Assembly (NCBI GenBank): GCA_937881145.1
Contig: CALGFL010000179.1
Location: 1-8,999 of the forward strand
Origin: an uncultured Bordetella sp.
GTDB taxonomy: Bacteria > Pseudomonadota > Gammaproteobacteria > Burkholderiales > Burkholderiaceae_B
Reading direction: 5' to 3'
Length of the DNA: 8,999 nt
Shown here: piece after piece, positions 5,224 through 8,999 of the stretch
Position numbering within the stretch: position 1 is the stretch's first letter
Layout of the letters: each line of letters starts with the position of its first letter
Program-made: the position numbers and the translations under genes
The notes under the pieces: model-generated
Databases searched by the model: none
Told to the model about the DNA's origin: nothing
The model's input: only the letters and a program-made list of their open reading frames with translations

Positions 5224-5862
5224 ATGACTACTTCGGTCGCCGATATCGTTCGTATCGGGCCGGTCATTCCGGTGTTGGCGTTTGAATCCGCGGAGCAGGG
5301 CGAAGGGGTTTCGCGGGCTTTGCATGCGGGTGGGGTCAAGGTGCTGGAGATCACCCTGCGCACCGCGGCGGGGCTGGCGGCTATCGAGCGGGCGGCGCGG
5401 CTGGCGCCGGACATCGTGGTGGGCGTAGGCACGCTGACTTCGCCGCGCCAGTGTGCGATGGCCAAGAAGGCGGGTGCGCGCTTCGGCGTGTCGCCGGGGC
5501 TTACGCGCGATCTGCATCAGGCCGCGCAGGACGAAGGGCTGCCGCTGCTGCCGGGCGTGATGACGCCCAGCGATATTCTGCTGGCGCTCGAACTGGGCTA
5601 TGAGATCGTCAAGTTTTTCCCGGCGCAGCAGGCCGGCGGCGTGCCCATGCTCAAGGCCCTGCATGGGCCGTTTCCGGGGCTGAAGTTCTGCCCTACCGGC
5701 GGCATCAACGTGGACAATGCACCGAGTTTTCTCGCGCTGCCCAACGTAGTTTGCGTCGGCGGTTCGTGGTTGACGCCCCAGGCGGCCGTGGCGGCGCAGG
5801 ACTGGGCGCAGATCACCCGGCTCGCGGGCGCGGCAAGCGCCCTGGCCCGCGCCACGAAATAG
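5224..5862 (+). CDS. eda: 2-keto-3-deoxy-6-phosphogluconate / 4-hydroxy-2-oxoglutarate aldolase
   Basis: Class I (Schiff-base) aldolase that splits KDPG into pyruvate and glyceraldehyde 3-phosphate, the last step of the Entner-Doudoroff route; many relatives also cleave 4-hydroxy-2-oxoglutarate. The 212-residue protein has the normal single-barrel length. Visible active-site pieces are E42 and R46 in LEITLRT, T70 in VGVGT, the Schiff-base K130 in IVKFFPAQQAGG, and the phosphate-binding CPTGGI followed by GGSW near the C-terminus. The start at 5224 is chosen over an in-frame ATG at 5197 because AGGAG (5212-5216) sits 7 nt before it and the protein then begins like its relatives. Downstream is an ABC importer in the same direction with its own ribosome site, 126 bp away. 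Whether the host runs a full Entner-Doudoroff pathway cannot be judged here. Confidence 0.95.
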   Translation: MTTSVADIVRIGPVIPVLAFESAEQGEGVSRALHAGGVKVLEITLRTAAGLAAIERAARLAPDIVVGVGTLTSPRQCAMAKKAGARFGVSPGLTRDLHQAAQDEGLPLLPGVMTPSDILLALELGYEIVKFFPAQQAGGVPMLKALHGPFPGLKFCPTGGINVDNAPSFLALPNVVCVGGSWLTPQAAVAAQDWAQITRLAGAASALARATK

Positions 5863-5988
5863 CGCGAACGGCGCATTGCGCCGCTTGCGCACAGGGGCCC
5901 TGGGCCCGCGAAGGTTTCAGCTGTCTCTACGGTATTATCTGGCGCAGTGCCGGCACAGACCGGCTACAACAGCCCCAGGAGACAACTC
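5863..5988 (+). promoter_or_regulatory. eda-to-ABC-operon gap: GC palindromes and a possible -10 box
   Basis: A palindrome CGGCGCA-T-TGCGCCG (5869-5883) and a second one, GGGCCC-T-GGGCCC (5895-5907), follow the eda stop. Neither has a T-tract, so termination would be partial or factor-dependent. A -10-like TATTAT (5933-5938) has no matching -35 box. Either the transporter has a weak or activated promoter here, or it is read from the eda promoter. Confidence 0.4.
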
Positions 5989-7029
5989 ATGTCAGTCACT
6001 CGTCGTGACCTGTTCAAAATTGCCGGCGCCGCTGGTGTCGGCGCCATGATTTCCGTGCCGGGCTTGGCCCGCGCCGCAAAGCTCGAAAAGACCGGCGTGC
6101 ATATCGCCGTCGGCGGCAAGGCCCTGGTTTACTACCTGCCCCTGACGATCGCGGAACAGCTCGGCTACTTCAAGTCCGAAGGGCTGGATGCGAAAATCTC
6201 CGACTTCGCCGGTGGCTCCAAGGCGCTGGAAGCCGTGGTTGGCGGCAGCGCCGATGTCTGCTCGGGCGCCTTCGAGCACACCATTTTGCTGCAGGCCAAA
6301 CAGCAGTTCTTCAGCACTTTCGTGCTGCAGGGTCGCGCGCCCATGATCGTTTTCTGCGCCAGCAAGAAAATGGGCTACAAGAGTCCGGCCGATTTCAAGG
6401 GCAAGAAAATCGGCGTGACGGCGCCGGGCTCGTCGACCAGCATGCTGGTCAGCTTTTTCCTGGCCAAGCACGGCTTGAAGAGCAGCGACGTGTCCTTCAT
6501 CGGTGTGGGTGCCGGCGCGGGTGCCATCTCGGCGCTGCGCAACGGCCAGATCGACGCCATCTGCAACGTCGACCCGGTGATCTCCACGCTCGAGACTTCC
6601 GGCGACGTGGAAGTCGTCGTCGATACCCGCACCCTCAAGGACACCCACGAGGTGTTCGGCGGCAACATGCCGGCCGGGTGCCTCTACGCCTCGCTGGACT
6701 TCCTCAAGGCCAATCCCAACACGGCGCAGGCTCTTGCCAACGCCATCGTGCGCGCCGACAAGTGGATCCAGAAAGCCAGCGTGGACGAGATCGCCAAGAC
6801 GGTGCCGGCGGCTTATCTGCTGGGCCAGCCCGACGTCTACAAGGCCTCGCTCAAGAAGAGCATGGAAGGCCTGTCGCCCGACGGCCTGGTGCCGCCCGAC
6901 GGCCCCAAGACCTCGCTGGCCGCCCAGGCGGCCTATCTGCCCCATTTCGACGCGAGCAAGATCGATCTGTCCAAGATCTGGACCAACGCCTACGCCGAAC
7001 GCGCCAACCAGAAATATCCCAATGGTTGA
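5989..7029 (+). CDS. ABC transporter substrate-binding protein, NitT/TauT (NMT1/SsuA-like) family
   Basis: Periplasmic receptor of an importer, 346 residues. The N-terminus has a Tat signal: twin arginines R5-R6 in TRRDLFK, a mild hydrophobic stretch (11-26) and a cleavage site after ARA (27-29). The mature part shows the two-lobe fold of the NMT1/SsuA/TauA group: KALVYYLPLTIAEQLGYFKS (44-63), GSADVCSGAFEHTI (86-99), the ligand-loop-like VTAPGSSTSM (143-152), and ALRNGQIDAICNVDP (182-196). Relatives bind taurine, alkanesulfonates, nitrate, thiamine precursors or aromatic acids, and the sequence does not decide between them. The ATG at 5989 has AGGAG 7 nt upstream and starts the Tat signal; the in-frame ATG at 5947 would place an extra 14 residues before it. 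The gene overlaps the ATPase gene by 8 nt. Confidence 0.92.
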   Translation: MSVTRRDLFKIAGAAGVGAMISVPGLARAAKLEKTGVHIAVGGKALVYYLPLTIAEQLGYFKSEGLDAKISDFAGGSKALEAVVGGSADVCSGAFEHTILLQAKQQFFSTFVLQGRAPMIVFCASKKMGYKSPADFKGKKIGVTAPGSSTSMLVSFFLAKHGLKSSDVSFIGVGAGAGAISALRNGQIDAICNVDPVISTLETSGDVEVVVDTRTLKDTHEVFGGNMPAGCLYASLDFLKANPNTAQALANAIVRADKWIQKASVDEIAKTVPAAYLLGQPDVYKASLKKSMEGLSPDGLVPPDGPKTSLAAQAAYLPHFDASKIDLSKIWTNAYAERANQKYPNG

Positions 7030-7831
7030 CGCGGCGCTATCCCTGGACGGCGTCACCTGCACATTCGTGTCGCGCACAGGCGAAGGCCGGCGCTACACGG
7101 CCGTGCAGGACGTCGACCTGTCCATCGCTTCGGGCGAGTTCGTATCGGTGGTCGGCCCCACGGGCTGCGGCAAATCCACGCTGCTCAACGTGGGGGCGGG
7201 CCTCCTGGCCCCCTCCTCGGGGCAGGTTCGCGTTTTCGGCCAACCCCTGTCGGGCATCAACAAGCGGGCCGGCTACATGTTCCAGGGCGAGTCGCTGCTG
7301 CCCTGGCGCAGCGCCCTGGACAACGTCGTCGCCGGCCTGGAGTTCTCGGGCACGCCCAAGGCGCAGGCGCGCGAAGCCGCGCGCGACTGGCTGCGCCGCG
7401 TGGGCCTGGGCGGCGCAGAGGACCGTTATCCGCACCAGATGTCGGGCGGCATGCGCAAGCGCGCCATGCTGGCGCAGACCCTCATCCGCGATCCCGATAT
7501 CATTCTCATGGACGAGCCTTTCTCGGCGCTCGACATCCAGACCCGCCAGCTGATGGAAAACGAGGTGCTCGATCTCTGGATGGCCAAGCGCAAGGCCGTG
7601 CTTTTCATCACGCACGACCTGGACGAAGCCATTGCCATGAGCGACCGCGTGGTGGTGCTGTCTGCCGGACCGGGTACGCATCCCATCGGCGAATTCAACA
7701 TCGACCTGCCGCGTCCGCGCGACGTGGCCGAGGTGCGTGCGCACCCGCGCTTCGTCGAACTGCACAGTGCCATCTGGGCCGTGCTGCGCGACGAAGTCCT
7801 CAAGGGCTACGCCCAGCAGAAGCGAGCCTGA
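7022..7831 (+). CDS. ABC transporter ATP-binding protein (SsuB/TauB-like)
   Basis: The cytoplasmic ATPase that powers the importer, 269 residues. All motifs are intact: Walker A GPTGCGKST (45-53), Q-loop Q88 in YMFQGESLLPW, signature MSGGMRKRAM (140-149), Walker B ILMDEPFSALD (161-171) and switch histidine H198 in FITHDLDEA. The FQ...LLPW and HDLDEAIAMSDRV pattern is typical of the nitrate/sulfonate/taurine group. The ATG at 7022 lies within the last codons of the binding-protein gene (8-nt overlap) and has no Shine-Dalgarno sequence of its own, so translation is probably coupled. In-frame starts further upstream would overlap the binding-protein gene deeply and are rejected. The signature is SGGMRKR rather than SGGMRQR, a common variant. 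Confidence 0.95.
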   Translation: MVDAALSLDGVTCTFVSRTGEGRRYTAVQDVDLSIASGEFVSVVGPTGCGKSTLLNVGAGLLAPSSGQVRVFGQPLSGINKRAGYMFQGESLLPWRSALDNVVAGLEFSGTPKAQAREAARDWLRRVGLGGAEDRYPHQMSGGMRKRAMLAQTLIRDPDIILMDEPFSALDIQTRQLMENEVLDLWMAKRKAVLFITHDLDEAIAMSDRVVVLSAGPGTHPIGEFNIDLPRPRDVAEVRAHPRFVELHSAIWAVLRDEVLKGYAQQKRA

Positions 7832-7838
7832 CGCCATC

Positions 7839-8630
7839 ATGTCCAAGTCATTCAAACAAGGGCGCGCCTATCTGCGCCTGTGGCAACTGCTGCTGCTGGC
7901 CGTATTGCTGGCGGTGTGGTGGTACATCTCGAAAAACCCCAAGCTGGCCTTTTTCTTCGGCGACCCCGTCCAGGTCTGCGTGCACATCTGGGACTGGTTC
8001 GTCGGCGGCGAGATCTACGTGCACCTGTGGGTGACGCTGGTCGAGACCTTGCTGTCCTTCGTCATCGGCACCGTCAGCGGCCTGGGCTGCGGCCTGTGGC
8101 TGGGTCTGGCGCCGCGTGCCGCGGCGATCCTGGATCCCTACATCAAGGCGGCCAACTCCATGCCGCGCGTCATCCTGGCGCCCATCTTCGCCATGTGGTT
8201 CGGCCTGGGCATCTGGTCCAAGGTGGCGCTGGCGGTGACGCTGGTGTTCTTCATCGTGTTCTTCAACGTCTATCAGGGTGTGCGCGAAGTGCCGGCGGTG
8301 CTGCTGGACAACGCCCGCATGCTGGGCGCCAACCGCAAGCAGCTGCTGCGCAGCGTCTATCTTCCTTCGGCGACGAGCTGGGTGTTCTCCAGCCTGCATA
8401 CTTCGGTGGGCCTGGCCTTCGTGGGCACGGTGGTGGGCGAATACCTGGGATCGGCGCAGGGCGTGGGCTATCTGATCCTGCAGGCCGAAGGCACGCTGGA
8501 CGTGAACACCGTGTTCGCCGGCATCGTCGTGCTGACGATCTTCTCGCTGCTGCTCGACTACGCAGTGAGCCTGGCCGAGAAGCCGTTGATGAAGTGGCAG
8601 CCCAAGGCGGGAGAGACCGAGCGGCTTTGA
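7839..8630 (+). CDS. ABC transporter permease (BPD_transp_1, SsuC/TauC-like)
   Basis: Inner-membrane channel subunit of the importer, 263 residues with about six membrane segments. The first is around 15-30 (WQLLLLAVLLAVWWYI), and others lie near 62-90, 110-124, 128-147, 187-204 and 225-245. The EAA loop that docks on the ATPase is DNARMLGANRKQLLRSVYLP (157-176), with the invariant G163 and the LP at 175-176. HLWVTLVETLLSFVIGT is typical of SsuC/TauC proteins. The ATG at 7839 is 7 nt after the ATPase stop and has only a weak purine-rich site, as expected for a coupled third gene. It ends 13 nt before the convergent transaldolase stop. The substrate cannot be told from this subunit. Confidence 0.94.
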   Translation: MSKSFKQGRAYLRLWQLLLLAVLLAVWWYISKNPKLAFFFGDPVQVCVHIWDWFVGGEIYVHLWVTLVETLLSFVIGTVSGLGCGLWLGLAPRAAAILDPYIKAANSMPRVILAPIFAMWFGLGIWSKVALAVTLVFFIVFFNVYQGVREVPAVLLDNARMLGANRKQLLRSVYLPSATSWVFSSLHTSVGLAFVGTVVGEYLGSAQGVGYLILQAEGTLDVNTVFAGIVVLTIFSLLLDYAVSLAEKPLMKWQPKAGETERL

Positions 8631-8638
8631 ACGCCGCT
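8620..8638. terminator. Small hairpin between convergent permease and transaldolase genes
   Basis: AGCGGC (8620-8625) and GCCGCT (8633-8638) flank a 7-nt loop that includes the permease stop codon. No T-run follows on either strand, so terminator function is a weak guess based on its place between convergent genes. Confidence 0.3.
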
Positions 8639-8643
8639 GCGCA

Positions 8644-8999
8644 TCAAACGGACGCGATCAACGCATCCAGCTTGCGCCCGTCCGCCACGAAGGCGCGTAT
8701 GCCTTCCGAGAGTTTCTCGCTGGCCATCGCGTCCTCGTTCATCAGTGTGCGAAAGCTCACCTCGTCGGCCGGCATGCGCTCGACGGTCCGGTCCGCATCC
8801 GGCGCGGCGCCCAACGCGGGCGTCACGCTGCCTTGCTTGCCGGCCAGTTCCTCCAGCAGTTCGGGGCTGATCGTCAGCAGGTCGCAGCCGGCCAGGGCCA
8901 GGATCTGCCCCGAGTTGCGAAAGCTCGCGCCCATGACTTCGGTCTTGAAGCCGAACTGCTTGTAATAGCGGTAAATGCGCGTCACGGATTGCACGCCAG
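8644..8999 (-). CDS. tal: Transaldolase, C-terminal part (cut by the right window edge)
   Basis: Pentose-phosphate enzyme that moves a dihydroxyacetone unit from sedoheptulose 7-phosphate to glyceraldehyde 3-phosphate. Only the last 117 residues are visible and the reading frame stays open to the edge. It contains [20 protein letters not shown] (the phosphate-binding Ser/Arg motif of TalB-type enzymes), [20 protein letters not shown], and a C-terminus ([20 protein letters not shown]) that resembles E. coli TalB. The Schiff-base lysine and the start are beyond the window. An internal GTG at 8994 is not the start. Convergent with the ABC permease gene. Confidence 0.93.
   Translation of the reverse strand, partial: GVQSVTRIYRYYKQFGFKTEVMGASFRNSGQILALAGCDLLTISPELLEELAGKQGSVTPALGAAPDADRTVERMPADEVSFRTLMNEDAMASEKLSEGIRAFVADGRKLDALIASV

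Noticed and set aside
5992..7077. 361-codon minus-strand frame opposite the binding-protein gene
   Set aside because: Antisense to a well-supported Tat-signal-bearing gene, with no domain or ribosome binding site of note.
7037..7855. 272-codon minus-strand frame opposite the ATPase gene
   Set aside because: The opposite strand has every ABC ATPase motif, so this frame is a shadow.

Overview
The window is high-GC chromosomal DNA with strong AGGAG ribosome binding sites and long antisense shadow ORFs. Its protein sequences look like those of a betaproteobacterium, most probably Alcaligenaceae (Bordetella/Achromobacter-like). The taxonomic placement is inference from general resemblance; no search was run. 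It holds parts of nine recognisable protein genes plus one, the 4.5S SRP RNA, and I see no phage, insertion sequence, CRISPR, toxin or defence genes.

Layout, left to right. (1) Minus strand: the N-terminal 378 codons of dnaX (DNA polymerase III tau/gamma), cut by the left edge. (2) An AraC-family regulator gene (minus) that ends 21 nt before dnaX and is divergent from an EamA/DMT-type exporter gene (plus). (3) A very strong hairpin between the exporter gene and the convergent ornithine cyclodeaminase gene ocd (minus). (4) ocd is divergent from an Lrp/AsnC regulator gene (plus), and their shared intergenic region is full of AT-rich inverted repeats and a good sigma70 promoter. (5) A shared terminator, then the 4.5S signal recognition particle RNA gene (ffs, minus). 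(6) A complex palindromic, G-rich non-coding stretch of about 180 bp upstream of ffs. (7) eda (KDPG/KHG aldolase, plus). (8) A three-gene ABC importer of the NitT/TauT/SsuABC type: Tat-exported binding protein, ATPase and permease (plus). (9) The C-terminal part of transaldolase (minus), convergent with the permease gene and cut by the right edge.

How the parts work together. Two divergent regulator/target pairs (araC-eamA and lrp-ocd) sit back to back between the housekeeping genes dnaX and ffs. ocd turns ornithine into proline and ammonia, and the Lrp-type protein beside it is the obvious regulator. The exporter may move an amino acid or related compound under AraC control. The ABC operon imports an unidentified small compound. 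eda and tal belong to central carbon metabolism.

The coding content is conventional. The most unusual feature is non-coding: an almost perfect palindrome that duplicates, in mirror image, the promoter -10 region and first nine bases of the SRP RNA gene. A third copy of the 9-mer and a terminator-like G-rich hairpin follow it.
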